Source: Streptomyces sp. ADI96-02 (lineage in GTDB: Bacteria; Actinomycetota; Actinomycetes; Streptomycetales; Streptomycetaceae). From it: DNA of 64,000 nucleotides. Of the stretch, positions 51,151 through 59,457 are shown piece after piece (position 1 is the first letter of the stretch; the number at the start of each line of letters is the position of its first letter). The stretch is taken from the NCBI RefSeq assembly GCF_003846185.1, contig NZ_ML123034.1, forward strand, positions 2,257,697 to 2,321,696, written 5' to 3'. The translations under genes were made by a program, and so were the position numbers. Below the pieces are notes generated by a model. That model was not told the DNA's origin. It saw nothing but the letters and a program-made list of their open reading frames with translations, and made no database searches.

Positions 51151-51618
51151 ATGAGCGAGCGACTCCAGCCCGGCGACACCGCTCCCGCCTTCACCCTTCC
51201 CGACGCCGACGGCAACGAGGTCTCGCTCGCGGACCACCAGGGCCGCAAGGTCATCGTGTACTTCTACCCCGCGGCGCTTACCCCCGGTTGCACCAAGCAG
51301 GCCTGCGACTTCACCGACAATCTCGACCTCCTCGCGAGCGCCGGGTACGACGTCATCGGCGTCTCCCCCGACAAGCCGGAGAAGCTCGCGAAGTTCCGCG
51401 AGAAGGAGAACCTGAAGGTCACGCTGGTCGGCGACCCGGCCAAGGAGACGCTGGAGGCGTACGGGGCCTTCGGCGAGAAGAAGCTCTACGGCAAAGTGGT
51501 GACGGGCGTCATCCGCTCCACCGTCGTGGTCGGCGAGGACGGAAAGGTGGAGCACGCCTTCTACAACGTCAAGGCCACCGGTCACGTCGCGAAGATCATC
51601 AAGGACCTCGGGATCTGA
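51151..51618 (+). CDS. bcp: Thioredoxin-dependent thiol peroxidase (Bcp)
   Basis: A 155-residue peroxiredoxin that reduces H2O2 and organic hydroperoxides. The peroxidatic Cys is in ALTPGCTKQAC, with the resolving Cys five residues on as in atypical 2-Cys Bcp enzymes. The thioredoxin fold shows VIVYFYPAALTPG, VIGVSPDKPEKLAKF, and IRSTVVVGEDGKV. GAGGAG precedes the ATG. Confidence 0.93.
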   Translation: MSERLQPGDTAPAFTLPDADGNEVSLADHQGRKVIVYFYPAALTPGCTKQACDFTDNLDLLASAGYDVIGVSPDKPEKLAKFREKENLKVTLVGDPAKETLEAYGAFGEKKLYGKVVTGVIRSTVVVGEDGKVEHAFYNVKATGHVAKIIKDLGI

Positions 51619-51698
51619 CCGGATCCGTTCGCCCGGTCGGGCTACCCGCACCGCCCGGGACCGGCCCCGGCCGCCTCCCCTGCTCCGCCCCTGCCCTC

Positions 51699-51739
51699 CC
51701 CCGCCCCGGCCCGCGTACACCGTGCGGCCCGGGGCGGGG
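51699..51739 (+). terminator. bcp terminator
   Basis: A 16-bp GC-rich stem with one mismatch (51699-51714 with 51724-51739), 81 nt after the bcp stop. Confidence 0.65.
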
Positions 51740-51789
51740 CGGCCGACGGGGCACCCCACGGCACACCGATCGGGCCGAAATCGCCCCGC

Positions 51790-51850
51790 ATCAGCCCGGA
51801 TCAGCCCGGACCGGATCGGACCGGATCGGATCTGCTCGGACCGGATCGGA
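51790..51850. repeat. GGATCGGACC direct repeats
   Basis: Overlapping copies of GATCAGCCCG and then CCGGATCGGA (four) in the gap before the ProP-like gene. Confidence 0.75.
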
Positions 51851-51972
51851 TTCCCGGCCACTCCCGGCCGAAAACATATGACGCAGGTCACATTCGGTGA
51901 TCGAGTCGGTTTGCGACCGCCATGTCCGCGCAGAAGCCTTTCCTGGAACACCTGCGAGGAAAGGATCCGGCC

Positions 51973-53469
51973 ATGGCGGCCTCCGACCACCACCAGGCGG
52001 CCGACCCGGAAGCGGTCAAACGTCATCCCACCCTCTTCCGCGCGATCAGGAAGCGCCGGAACCCCCGGCTCCGGCGGACGGACATCACCGTCACGGACGA
52101 CCGGGCGGTCAAGCGGGCGGTGAAGGCGGCGTCGCTGGGCAACGCCATGGAGTGGTTCGACTTCGGCATCTACTCCTACCTCGCCGTCACCATCGGCCAC
52201 GTCTTCTTCCCGTCCGGAAACGAGACGACCCAGCTCCTCTCCTCCTTCGCGACGTTCGCCGTGGCCTTCCTCGTACGGCCGCTCGGCGGAATGTTCTTCG
52301 GCCCGATGGGCGACAAACTCGGCCGCAAGAAGGTCCTCGCCCTCACGATGATCCTCATGGCGGTCGGCACGTTCGCCATCGGCCTGATCCCCTCGCACGC
52401 CACGATCGGCCTCTGGGCCCCCGTCCTGCTGATCGTCTTCCGGATGCTCCAGGGCTTCTCCACCGGCGGCGAGTACGGCGGCGCCTCGACGTTCATCGCC
52501 GAGTACGCCCCGGACAAGCGCCGCGGCTTCTACGGCAGCTTCCTGGAGTTCGGCACGCTCGCGGGCTACGTCGGCGCGGCCGGCCTGGTGACCGCCCTGT
52601 ACGCCGTCCTGGACACCGCGCAGATGGAGTCCTGGGGCTGGCGGATCCCGTTCCTGGTCGCCGGACCGCTCGGACTGGTCGGCCTCTACCTGCGGCTGCG
52701 CCTGGACGAGACGCCGGCCTTCCAGAAGCTGGAGGGCGGCACGGCGCACGCGAGCGAGGCGGCGGACGGCGTCGAGTCCACCGCCAAGGGCGACCTCGCC
52801 AAGATCTTCCGACAGCACTGGCGGACGCTGATCCTCTGCATCTGCCTGGTGGGCGCGTACAACATCACCGACTACATGCTGCTGTCGTACATGCCGACGT
52901 ACCTCTCCGACGAGCTCGGCTACAGCGAGACCCACGGACTGCTGATCCTGCTCGCCGTGATGGTGTTCCTCATGCTGATCATCAGCCGGGTCGGCAAACT
53001 GTCGGACCGCTTCGGCCGCAAGCCGCTGCTGATGACGGGCATGCTGGGCTTCCTCGTCCTGTCGCTGCCCGCGTTCCTGCTGATCCGTGTGGACGGCATC
53101 CTGCCGATCACCGCCGGCATGCTGATGCTCGGCCTCTCGCTGGTGTGCCTGCTCGGCACGATGTCGGCGGCCCTGCCGGCACTGTTCCCGACGAACGTCC
53201 GCTACGGGTCCCTGTCGGTCGGCTACAACCTCTCCGCGTCGATCTTCGGCGGCACGACCCCGCTGGTGATCACGGCCCTGATCAGCTGGACCGGCTCCAA
53301 CCTGATGCCCGCGTACTACGCGATGGCGGCGGCCCTGGTCGGGGTGATCGCGGTGGCCTGCATGAAGGAGACCGCGCAGCAGCCCCTGGCCGGCTCCCCG
53401 CCCTCGGTGGCCACGGACGAGGAAGCCGCCGCGCTGGTCCAGGCCCAGACACCGCCCCCGAAGTTCTGA
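51973..53469 (+). CDS. MFS transporter, ProP-like (proline/glycine betaine)
   Basis: A 498-residue, 12-helix H+ symporter of the metabolite:H+ symporter group. Signatures are GNAMEWFDFGIYSYLA in helix 1, RPLGGMFFGPMGDKLGRKKV in loop 2-3, LLIVFRMLQGFSTGGEYGGA, and RYGSLSVGYNLSASIFGGT. The best match by eye is ProP, an importer of osmoprotectants. ATG 51973 has AGGAAAGGA 7 nt upstream, better than ATG 51922. The N-terminal ~50 residues are charged. Confidence 0.88.
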   Translation: MAASDHHQAADPEAVKRHPTLFRAIRKRRNPRLRRTDITVTDDRAVKRAVKAASLGNAMEWFDFGIYSYLAVTIGHVFFPSGNETTQLLSSFATFAVAFLVRPLGGMFFGPMGDKLGRKKVLALTMILMAVGTFAIGLIPSHATIGLWAPVLLIVFRMLQGFSTGGEYGGASTFIAEYAPDKRRGFYGSFLEFGTLAGYVGAAGLVTALYAVLDTAQMESWGWRIPFLVAGPLGLVGLYLRLRLDETPAFQKLEGGTAHASEAADGVESTAKGDLAKIFRQHWRTLILCICLVGAYNITDYMLLSYMPTYLSDELGYSETHGLLILLAVMVFLMLIISRVGKLSDRFGRKPLLMTGMLGFLVLSLPAFLLIRVDGILPITAGMLMLGLSLVCLLGTMSAALPALFPTNVRYGSLSVGYNLSASIFGGTTPLVITALISWTGSNLMPAYYAMAAALVGVIAVACMKETAQQPLAGSPPSVATDEEAAALVQAQTPPPKF

Positions 53470-53560
53470 ACCGCCGCCTTCCCCGGGCCTCCCCTCGACG
53501 CCGAACTCACCGCGTCCTCCCCCGCCGCGTCCTCCTCACCGGACCCCTCGCCACCGAATT

Positions 53561-53578
53561 TCGGACGTGACCGTCCGA
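53561..53578. promoter_or_regulatory. Dyad upstream of the HNH genes
   Basis: TCGGACG-4-CGTCCGA lies 92 nt after the transporter stop and 62 nt before the first HNH gene. It could be an operator or a short terminator; the sequence alone does not decide. Confidence 0.4.
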
Positions 53579-53640
53579 CAATCGGTTCGTTACTCCGTAC
53601 GAGGCTGCGAACGCGCGGCCGGACGCGGAGGAGGACTGGC

Positions 53641-54273
53641 ATGGCTGTTCGCTATACACCCGAGTTGCTCGAAGAAGCGGCACGGATGACGACGAACGCG
53701 AGTGACGCCGTGCGGTGGTGCGGAGGAACACCGACGCCGGGGAGCAGACGCTACCTGCGCAAGAAGATGTCAGAGGCGGGCATAAACACCTCTCACTTCA
53801 CCGAAGGGCGCCTGCGCCACACGGAAGAGACGTTGCGTGAGCTGGTCGCCCGATCCACGAGTGTGGCCGAAGTAGTGCGTGGGCTGGGCATCAGCCCGGT
53901 CGGCGGGAATCACGCCCACATCGGCCGCCGCATCACCGCCCTGTGCATCGACACCTCGCACTTCACGCCGAGAGCTCCCGGCCGGCGGAGGCCCAGAGGC
54001 TCGTTGGGCGACCTGCTGACTCTCCGCGACCCGTCCGACGGCCGCGCACCCGGCGAACGGCTTCACCGAGAGCTCGTTCGCAGGGGCGTCGAGAACGTGT
54101 GCGCCGAGTGCGGCAATCGCGGGGAATGGCTGGGGCAGTCGCTCCGGCTCGAAGTCGACCACGTCAACGGCCAGTGGTGGGACAACCGCCCGGAGAACCT
54201 GCGCTTCCTGTGCCCGAATTGCCATGCTACGACGGACACGTATCGCGGACGTAAGCGGCGGAGCGCGGCGTGA
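53641..54273 (+). CDS. HNH endonuclease with repeated N-terminal modules
   Basis: A 210-residue protein. Two ~45-residue modules, each ending in (I)NTSHF or IDTSHF (residues ~20-57 and ~70-105), are followed by an HNH nuclease. The nuclease has the Cys pair VCAECG, the catalytic HNH segment LRLEVDHVNGQWWDNRPENL, and the second Cys pair LCPNCH. The modules look like small DNA-binding helical repeats. GAGGAGG precedes the ATG. It overlaps the next, related gene by GTGA, so two paralogues are made together. Confidence 0.85.
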   Translation: MAVRYTPELLEEAARMTTNASDAVRWCGGTPTPGSRRYLRKKMSEAGINTSHFTEGRLRHTEETLRELVARSTSVAEVVRGLGISPVGGNHAHIGRRITALCIDTSHFTPRAPGRRRPRGSLGDLLTLRDPSDGRAPGERLHRELVRRGVENVCAECGNRGEWLGQSLRLEVDHVNGQWWDNRPENLRFLCPNCHATTDTYRGRKRRSAA

Positions 54274-55103
54274 GCACCCATTGCCCCCGCGACCGGTTGG
54301 CACGGTACACCGCCACGGCCCGCAGCCTCGTCGACCTCCTGCACCGTCTGGGCGCACCCGTGGGCAGTGCGTCCCTCCGCTACGTACGCGGCCGGCTCAT
54401 CCACTACGGCATCGACACCTCCCATTTCGTGGAAGAGGCTCTGCCGGCCCGGGAACGCCGGACGTATCCGAAGGAGGTCCTGGCCGAAGCCGCCGCCCAC
54501 TCCCACAGCATCCGGGACATGTTCACGTACCTGGGACTTCCGCCCGGCGACCGCCCCTACAGCCATCTACGAAGGAGAATGGACCAACTCGGCATCGACA
54601 CCACTCATTTCACCAGCGGGCGGCGGTGCACGTCACCATCGAATCCGCGCACCGCCCTGGCCGAAGCGATCGCCAGGTCAAACAGCTTGGCGGGCGCGCT
54701 GAGGATCTTGGGACTGGCGGACAGTAGCAGCGCTCGCGCTCGTTTGAAGCGGGACGCCGAAGCACACGGCCTGTCGACGGCCCATTTCACCGGACAGGGG
54801 CACGGCCGAGGGAACCGGTCCCGCCACCGGAAGTCGGCCGACCAGGTACTGCGGCGACCGGACTCCGGCGCCTCCCGGACGAAGACCGCCCAGCTGCGGC
54901 GGGCGCTCGACGATGTCGGGGTGCCTCGCGTCTGCACGAGGTGCGGAACGGGAGACGCTTGGCGGGGCAAGCAGCTCGTCCTGGAGATCGACCACATCAA
55001 CGGCGACCGGCTCGACAACCGCCGCGAGAATCTCCGGTATCTGTGCCCCTCGTGTCACAGCCAGACGCGAACCTTCTCAAGGACGTCCAGGGCCGCACAG
55101 TAG
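54270..55103 (+). CDS. HNH endonuclease with three repeated modules
   Basis: A 277-residue paralogue of the preceding protein with three modules ending IDTSHF, IDTTHF and LSTAHF. Each is preceded by a small-residue helix and an Arg-rich helix (YVRGRLIHYG, HLRRRMDQLG, RLKRDAEAHG). The HNH domain has VCTRCG, LVLEIDHINGDRLDNRRENL and LCPSCH. The GTG start is within the stop of the first HNH gene. Its stop is only 12 nt before a tRNA gene. Homing or restriction nuclease roles are both possible. Confidence 0.85.
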   Translation: MSTHCPRDRLARYTATARSLVDLLHRLGAPVGSASLRYVRGRLIHYGIDTSHFVEEALPARERRTYPKEVLAEAAAHSHSIRDMFTYLGLPPGDRPYSHLRRRMDQLGIDTTHFTSGRRCTSPSNPRTALAEAIARSNSLAGALRILGLADSSSARARLKRDAEAHGLSTAHFTGQGHGRGNRSRHRKSADQVLRRPDSGASRTKTAQLRRALDDVGVPRVCTRCGTGDAWRGKQLVLEIDHINGDRLDNRRENLRYLCPSCHSQTRTFSRTSRAAQ

Positions 55104-55115
55104 AGTGGTTCCCGC

Positions 55116-55191
55116 GGGTCCGTACCCCAGCTGGCCTAGAGGGCGCCGGTTTAGGTCCGGTGTGTCGTGGGTTCGAGTCCCACCGGGCCCA
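55116..55191 (+). tRNA. Unusual tRNA with UAG anticodon and short variable loop
   Basis: The acceptor GGGTCCG pairs with CGGGCCC (one G.U). There is a three-pair D-stem with a C/A mismatch, an anticodon stem GCCGG/CCGGT with loop TTTAGGT (anticodon TAG, 55152-55154), a 5-nt variable loop GTGTC, and a perfect T-arm GTGGG-TTCGAGT-CCCAC. The anticodon would read CUA (Leu), but bacterial tRNA-Leu has a long variable arm, so identity is unclear. It is either a non-canonical tRNA or a decayed one. Confidence 0.75.
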
Positions 55192-55198
55192 CAGAGAC

Positions 55199-55239
55199 AG
55201 GGCGGTGGCGACCTCCGTCAGGGAGGTCGCCACCGCCCT
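55199..55239. terminator. Bidirectional terminator between the tRNA and rdgB
   Basis: A perfect 18-bp stem (55199-55216 with 55222-55239) and 5-nt loop lie between the rightward tRNA and the leftward rdgB stop. Confidence 0.9.
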
Positions 55240-55246
55240 CCGTCTG

Positions 55247-55849
55247 TCACCCCACCAGCTCCCGCACCACCGGTGCCAGCGCCCGGAACGCCTTGCCGCG
55301 GTGGCTGATGGCGTTCTTCTCGGCCGGGGTGAGTTCCGCGCAGGTGCGGGTCTCGCCGTCGGGCTGGAGGATCGGGTCGTAGCCGAAGCCGTGCGTGCCG
55401 GAGGGCGCGTGGCGCAGGGTGCCCCGCAGGCGGCCCTCGACGACGCGTTCGGTGCCGTCGGGCAGGGCGAGGGCGGCGGCGCAGGCGAAGTGGGCGGCGC
55501 GGTGGCCGTCCGCGATGTCGCCGAGCTGGGCGAGGAGCAGGTTCAGGTTGGCCCGGTCGTCGCCATGGGTGCCGGACCAGCGGGCGGAGAAGATGCCGGG
55601 CGCGCCGCCGAGGACGTCCACGCAGAGGCCGGAGTCGTCGGCGACGGCCGGGAGTCCGGTGGCGCGGGCCAGTGCGTGGGCCTTGAGGAGGGCGTTCTCG
55701 GCGAAGGTGACGCCGGTCTCCTTGACGTCCGGGATGTCCGGGTAGGCGTCCGCGCCGACGAGGTCGAGGTCGAGCCCCGCGTCGGTGAGGATGGCGTGCA
55801 GTTCGGTGATTTTCCCGGCGTTGCGGGTGGCGAGGATCAAGCGCTTCAT
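55247..55849 (-). CDS. rdgB: XTP/dITP diphosphatase (RdgB/HAM1)
   Basis: A 200-residue house-cleaning pyrophosphatase that hydrolyses dITP, XTP and ITP to monophosphates. Motifs: LATRNAGKITELHAIL (N-terminal substrate loop), ETGVTFAENALLKAHA, ADDSGLCVDVLGGAPGIFSA with the catalytic Asp pair, and the C-terminal GTHGFGYDPIL and AISHRGKAF. Length is standard. It belongs to the leftward rph-rdgB gene group conserved in streptomycetes. Confidence 0.95.
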   Translation of the reverse strand: MKRLILATRNAGKITELHAILTDAGLDLDLVGADAYPDIPDVKETGVTFAENALLKAHALARATGLPAVADDSGLCVDVLGGAPGIFSARWSGTHGDDRANLNLLLAQLGDIADGHRAAHFACAAALALPDGTERVVEGRLRGTLRHAPSGTHGFGYDPILQPDGETRTCAELTPAEKNAISHRGKAFRALAPVVRELVG

Positions 55850-55982
55850 GGCCCGATTATGGCCGGGGCGTACGGGGCGGTCCGGTGCGGGCCCGCGCCG
55901 GGCCGAGGATCGTCCCGTGCGCCGGCCCGACCGTCGTCCGCACCGGTGGCTCGGCCGTTCGTGGTGGCCGCGGCGGCCCCGC

Positions 55983-56372
55983 CTACGGTGTGCAGACCTT
56001 GCCGATCTCGGTGGCCGCGTCGGTGATCGGGCTGATGTCGGGGGTGGCGTCGCCGCCCTCGATGGAGTCGCGGACGTTGGTGACGCCGGTCTTGAGGTCG
56101 CCGATGGCCTGGGAGAGGTCGGCGTTGTCGGTGGTGTCGTCGAGCTTCTTCAGCTCGCGGTCGATCTCGTCCAGGGATTCGGATGCCTGGGTGATGTCGC
56201 CGGAGGCGTCGGCGACGGCCTGCTGGAGCTTGTCGACGCTGGTGGCGATGGCGTCGGCGGTGCGGACGCAGTCGAGGGTCTTGTCGAGTGCGCCGCAGCC
56301 CGCGGCGGTGGTGACGGCGAGCAGTGCGGTGGCGGTGGCAAGTGCGAGGCGTTGGTGGCGGCGCGAGGCCAT
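55983..56372 (-). CDS. Secreted lipoprotein, helical
   Basis: A 129-residue precursor. It has a signal with lipobox TAAGC (LALATATALLAVTTAAGC), then a nearly all-helical body rich in Asp, Ala and Ser (VDKLQQAVADASGDITQASE, LDEIDRELKKL). A lone late Cys (GKVCTP) could pair with an early one (LDCVRT). Function unknown. ATG 56372 follows GGAGGG. It sits between rph and rdgB on the same strand. Confidence 0.8.
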   Translation of the reverse strand: MASRRHQRLALATATALLAVTTAAGCGALDKTLDCVRTADAIATSVDKLQQAVADASGDITQASESLDEIDRELKKLDDTTDNADLSQAIGDLKTGVTNVRDSIEGGDATPDISPITDAATEIGKVCTP

Positions 56373-56495
56373 GGTGCGGTCCCTCCCCGGGAATCGGTAC
56401 GCGGACGGACGCACGGTTCGACCCGTGCGTCCGTGTGCGTAACGACGCTGTGCGGTGTGTATTTGGTTGCTTCTTTACCCGGGGAGGGTGAGTCG

Positions 56496-57233
56496 CTACG
56501 CGTTCAGGGTGCGGGCGAGTGCGTCGGACTGGAGCGTGGCGAGGTCGACGCAGCCGGCGGTGGCCAGGTCGAGGAGCGCGCCGAGCTCCTTGCGGTCGAA
56601 GGGCGCGCCCTCGGCGGTGCCCTGGACCTCGACGAAGCGGCCGTCTCCGGTGCAGACGACGTTCATGTCGGTCTCGGCGCGGACGTCCTCCTCGTAGCAG
56701 AGGTCCAGGAGGGGGGTGCCGTCGACGATGCCGACGCTGACGGCTGCGACGGTGTCGGTGAGCGGCTTGCGGCCGGCCTTGACGATCTTCTTGCCCTGGG
56801 CCCAGGCGACGGCGTCGGCGAGGGCGACGTACGCGCCGGTGATGGCGGCGGTGCGGGTGCCTCCGTCGGCCTGGAGGACGTCGCAGTCGAGGACGACGGT
56901 GGTCTCGCCGAGGGCCTTGTAGTCGATGACGGCGCGCAGGGACCGGCCGATCAGGCGGCTGATCTCGTGGGTGCGTCCGCCGATCTTGCCGCGTACGGCT
57001 TCGCGGTCGCCGCGGGTGTTGGTGGAGCGGGGCAGCATGGAGTACTCGGCGGTGACCCAGCCTTCGCCGCTGCCCTTGCGCCAGCGCGGGACGCCTTCGG
57101 TGACGGAGGCGGTGCACAGGACTCTGGTGTCGCCGAAGGAGATGAGGACTGAGCCTTCGGCGTGCTTGCTCCAGCCGCGTTCGATGGTGACGGGGCGGAG
57201 CTGTTCGGGGGTGCGGCCGTCGATGCGAGACAT
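56496..57233 (-). CDS. rph: Ribonuclease PH
   Basis: A 245-residue phosphorolytic 3'-5' exoribonuclease for tRNA 3' trimming. It shows the N-terminal [39 protein letters not shown] with the phosphate-binding Arg residues, [19 protein letters not shown], the catalytic [19 protein letters not shown] region, and the late [20 protein letters not shown]. Length and motifs are complete. Confidence 0.96.
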   Translation of the reverse strand: MSRIDGRTPEQLRPVTIERGWSKHAEGSVLISFGDTRVLCTASVTEGVPRWRKGSGEGWVTAEYSMLPRSTNTRGDREAVRGKIGGRTHEISRLIGRSLRAVIDYKALGETTVVLDCDVLQADGGTRTAAITGAYVALADAVAWAQGKKIVKAGRKPLTDTVAAVSVGIVDGTPLLDLCYEEDVRAETDMNVVCTGDGRFVEVQGTAEGAPFDRKELGALLDLATAGCVDLATLQSDALARTLNA

Positions 57234-57410
57234 GGGGGCGACTTTATCCGTTGGCGGGGGTGGCTCCGTTCGGGTGCGGGGGCTGCTGCGTCCGGGTGCG
57301 GTGTCGGCGCGTCGTCCGGGTGCGGGACGGGCCCCGTACCCGGGTGGGGTGCGGGGCCCGTGGGCCGCGGGGGCGGAGCCGTCCGGCGGTGGTACGGCGG
57401 GTGTCAGCCG

Positions 57411-57503
57411 GTCACATCAGGTCTTCGGCGCCGGGGCACATCACGTCTTCGGTGCCGGTCACATCATGTCTTCGGTGCCGGTCACATCATGTCTTCGATG
57501 TCG
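57411..57503. repeat. Tandem copies of the nagF 3' end
   Basis: Four units of 23-24 bp, each containing on the minus strand GAAGACATGATGTGAC or a close variant. The first (57481-57503) is the true nagF end including its stop; three more lie downstream and degrade with distance. Confidence 0.85.
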
Positions 57504-57715
57504 GCGGCGATGGGGTCGGCGTCGGTGCCGATGACGACCTGGATCGCGGTGCCCATCTTGACGACGCCGTGGGCGCCCGCGGCCTTGAGGGCGACTTCGT
57601 CGACCTTGCTCGGGTCGTGGACCTCGGTGCGGAGACGGGTGATGCAGCCTTCGATCTCGTCGATGTTGTCGATGCCGCCGAGTCCGGCGACGATCTTCTC
57701 AGCCTTGGTGGCCAT
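57482..57715 (-). CDS. nagF: GlcNAc PTS IIB component
   Basis: A 77-residue EIIB protein. The phosphoryl-accepting Cys is in IDEIEGCITRLRTEV, followed by VDEVALKAAGAHGVV and GTAIQVVIGTDADPIA. It passes phosphate from IIA(Crr) to GlcNAc entering through the NagE permeases. The order rdgB-rph-nagF, divergent from nagE1-nagE2, matches S. coelicolor. It shares the divergent gap and its DasR site with nagE1. Confidence 0.93.
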   Translation of the reverse strand: MATKAEKIVAGLGGIDNIDEIEGCITRLRTEVHDPSKVDEVALKAAGAHGVVKMGTAIQVVIGTDADPIAADIEDMM

Positions 57716-57880
57716 GTCCTTCTCCCTGGTTCTTCGCGCGCAGACGGCCGCCCGCTGCGGATCCGTTTCGTCACGGTAACGCACGGTTGGCCCAACTTCG
57801 CGGGCGGGTGACCCCATGATCCCGAAGGATGATGATCACCGGCGCTCCGCCCTTCGGAGCGGGCCCCGGACCGTGTCGCG

Positions 57881-57896
57881 ACTGGTCTACACCAGT
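57881..57896. promoter_or_regulatory. DasR-responsive element (dre) between nagF and nagE1
   Basis: ACTGGTCTACACCAGT is a near-perfect match to the dre consensus (core TGGTNNNNACCA). It lies 42 bp upstream of nagE1 and 165 bp upstream of nagF. DasR, with glucosamine-6-phosphate as effector, represses these genes in known streptomycetes. Confidence 0.9.
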
Positions 57897-57938
57897 TTGC
57901 AACGACCGCCAAACGTGGCTTGTTCCGGAAGGACGCCG

Positions 57939-59198
57939 ATGAGTTCGAGCGCTGCGGCGGCACCCCGGCCGGCATGGTGGAACGGGCCGGTCCAGGGGCT
58001 CCAGAAGGTGGGCCGCAGCCTCCAGCTCCCGGTCGCGGTCCTCCCGGCGGCGGGCCTGCTCGTCAGCCTCGGCAACCTCTTCGGCTCGTACCTGCACGGG
58101 ACCTTCTGGGACAAGACGTCCAAGGTGCTCCTCAACGGCGGGACGGCGATCCTCGACGGGCAGGTGGGGCTGCCGCTGCTCTTCTGCATCGGCGTGGCCA
58201 TCGGCTTCGCGAAGAAGGCGGACGGATCGACGGCCCTGGCGGCGGTCGTCGGCTTCCTCGTCTACCAGGGCGTGTTGAAGGCGTTCCCCGTCCACGACTC
58301 GGTGACCGAGGCGCTGCCGGACGGCGTGCCGCAGAATCCGGGCGTGCTCGGCGGCATCACCATCGGCCTGCTGACGGCCGTGGTGTGGCAGCGCTACCAC
58401 CGTACGAAGCTGGTGGACTGGCTCGGGTTCTTCAACGGACGCCGGCTGGTGCCGATCCTGATGGCGTTCCTCTGCGTGGTCCTCGGGGTGCTGTTCGGGC
58501 TGCTGTGGCAGCCGGTGGGGAACGCGCTGACCTCGTTCTCCAGGCAGCTGATCGACCTGGGCGCGTGGGGCGCGGCGATCTTCGGTTTCGCGAACAGGCT
58601 GCTGATCCCGATCGGGATGCATCAGTTCCTGAACACGTTCTTCTGGTTCCAGGCGGGTTCGTTCACGAAGGCGGACGGTTCGACGGTCCAGGGCGACATC
58701 TCGCGGTTCTTCGCGGGAGACCCGTCGGCCGGCCAGTTCACCTCGGGCTTCTTTCCGATCATGATGTTCGGCCTGCCCGCCGCGGCTCTCGCCATCGCGC
58801 ACACGGCGCGGCCGGAGCGGCGCAAGGAGGTGTCCGGGCTGATGCTCTCCGTGGCGCTGACGTCGTTCGTCACGGGCGTGACGGAGCCGCTGGAGTTCTC
58901 GTTCATGTTCGTCGCGCCGCTGCTGTACGGCGTGCACGCGGTGCTCACGGGTGTCTCGATGGGCGTCACCTGGGCGCTGGGGGTGCATGCGGGGTTCAGC
59001 TTCTCGGCCGGGCTGATCGACTATGTCGTCAACTGGCATCTGGACACGAAACCCTGGCTGATCATCCCGATCGGTGCCTGCTTCGCCGTCGTCTATTATG
59101 TGATCTTCCGTTTCGCGATCACGAAGTTCGACCTCAGGACGCCGGGCCGCGAGCCGGGCGAGCTGGAGCGGGAGACCGAGCGGGATCTGACGAAGTAG
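57939..59198 (+). CDS. nagE1: PTS IIC permease, GlcNAc family
   Basis: A 419-residue membrane permease of the glucose/GlcNAc IIC family with about ten helices. Signatures are LQLPVAVLPAAGLLVSLG, IGVAIGFAKKADGSTALAA, NRLLIPIGMHQFLNTFFWF, and FVTGVTEPLEFSFMFVAP with the substrate-site Glu. GGAAGGA precedes ATG 57939; the longer ATG at 57816 would start before the dre. It is the first of two tandem paralogues; in S. coelicolor nagE2, not nagE1, is the main GlcNAc importer. Confidence 0.9.
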   Translation: MSSSAAAAPRPAWWNGPVQGLQKVGRSLQLPVAVLPAAGLLVSLGNLFGSYLHGTFWDKTSKVLLNGGTAILDGQVGLPLLFCIGVAIGFAKKADGSTALAAVVGFLVYQGVLKAFPVHDSVTEALPDGVPQNPGVLGGITIGLLTAVVWQRYHRTKLVDWLGFFNGRRLVPILMAFLCVVLGVLFGLLWQPVGNALTSFSRQLIDLGAWGAAIFGFANRLLIPIGMHQFLNTFFWFQAGSFTKADGSTVQGDISRFFAGDPSAGQFTSGFFPIMMFGLPAAALAIAHTARPERRKEVSGLMLSVALTSFVTGVTEPLEFSFMFVAPLLYGVHAVLTGVSMGVTWALGVHAGFSFSAGLIDYVVNWHLDTKPWLIIPIGACFAVVYYVIFRFAITKFDLRTPGREPGELERETERDLTK

Positions 59199-59231
59199 CT
59201 GGCCACCGGGGTGTCGGACCCGGCGGCGGAG

Positions 59232-59259
59232 GGCCCTCGGACCAGTCGGTCCGGGGGCC
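59232..59259 (+). terminator. nagE1 terminator
   Basis: A 12-bp stem (59232-59243 with 59248-59259, one G.U) and 4-nt loop, 33 nt after the nagE1 stop. Confidence 0.7.
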
Positions 59260-59345
59260 TTCGGCATGTCACCGAACGTGCCGGATCTGCTACTGCGAAT
59301 CAGCGCGGAATCGCAGGTTCCTTATACAACCCTCACCGTGCTAAA

Positions 59346-59378
59346 ACTGGTCTACACCACTGCGTGGTACAGACCACG
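59346..59378. promoter_or_regulatory. Two adjacent DasR sites upstream of nagE2
   Basis: ACTGGTCTACACCACT (59346-59361) is followed at once by a second core TGGTACAGACCA (59365-59376). The 19-bp spacing between cores places them about two helical turns apart, 80-110 bp upstream of the nagE2 start. Confidence 0.85.
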
Positions 59379-59457
59379 GCTCTCTGCCGCGTCTGTCGAG
59401 TCGCCGCCTCCCCACATCGCTGAATCCGGGCGGCGCCGTGCCCTCTGGAGGAAGTTG

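Larger units (their letters stand above)
51619..51972. other. Gap between bcp and the ProP-like gene (354 bp, no gene seen)
   Basis: It contains the bcp terminator (51699-51739) and a GGATCGGACC-type direct repeat block (51790-51850). A reading frame from 51922 joins the transporter gene but lacks a ribosome-binding site. Confidence 0.6.
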
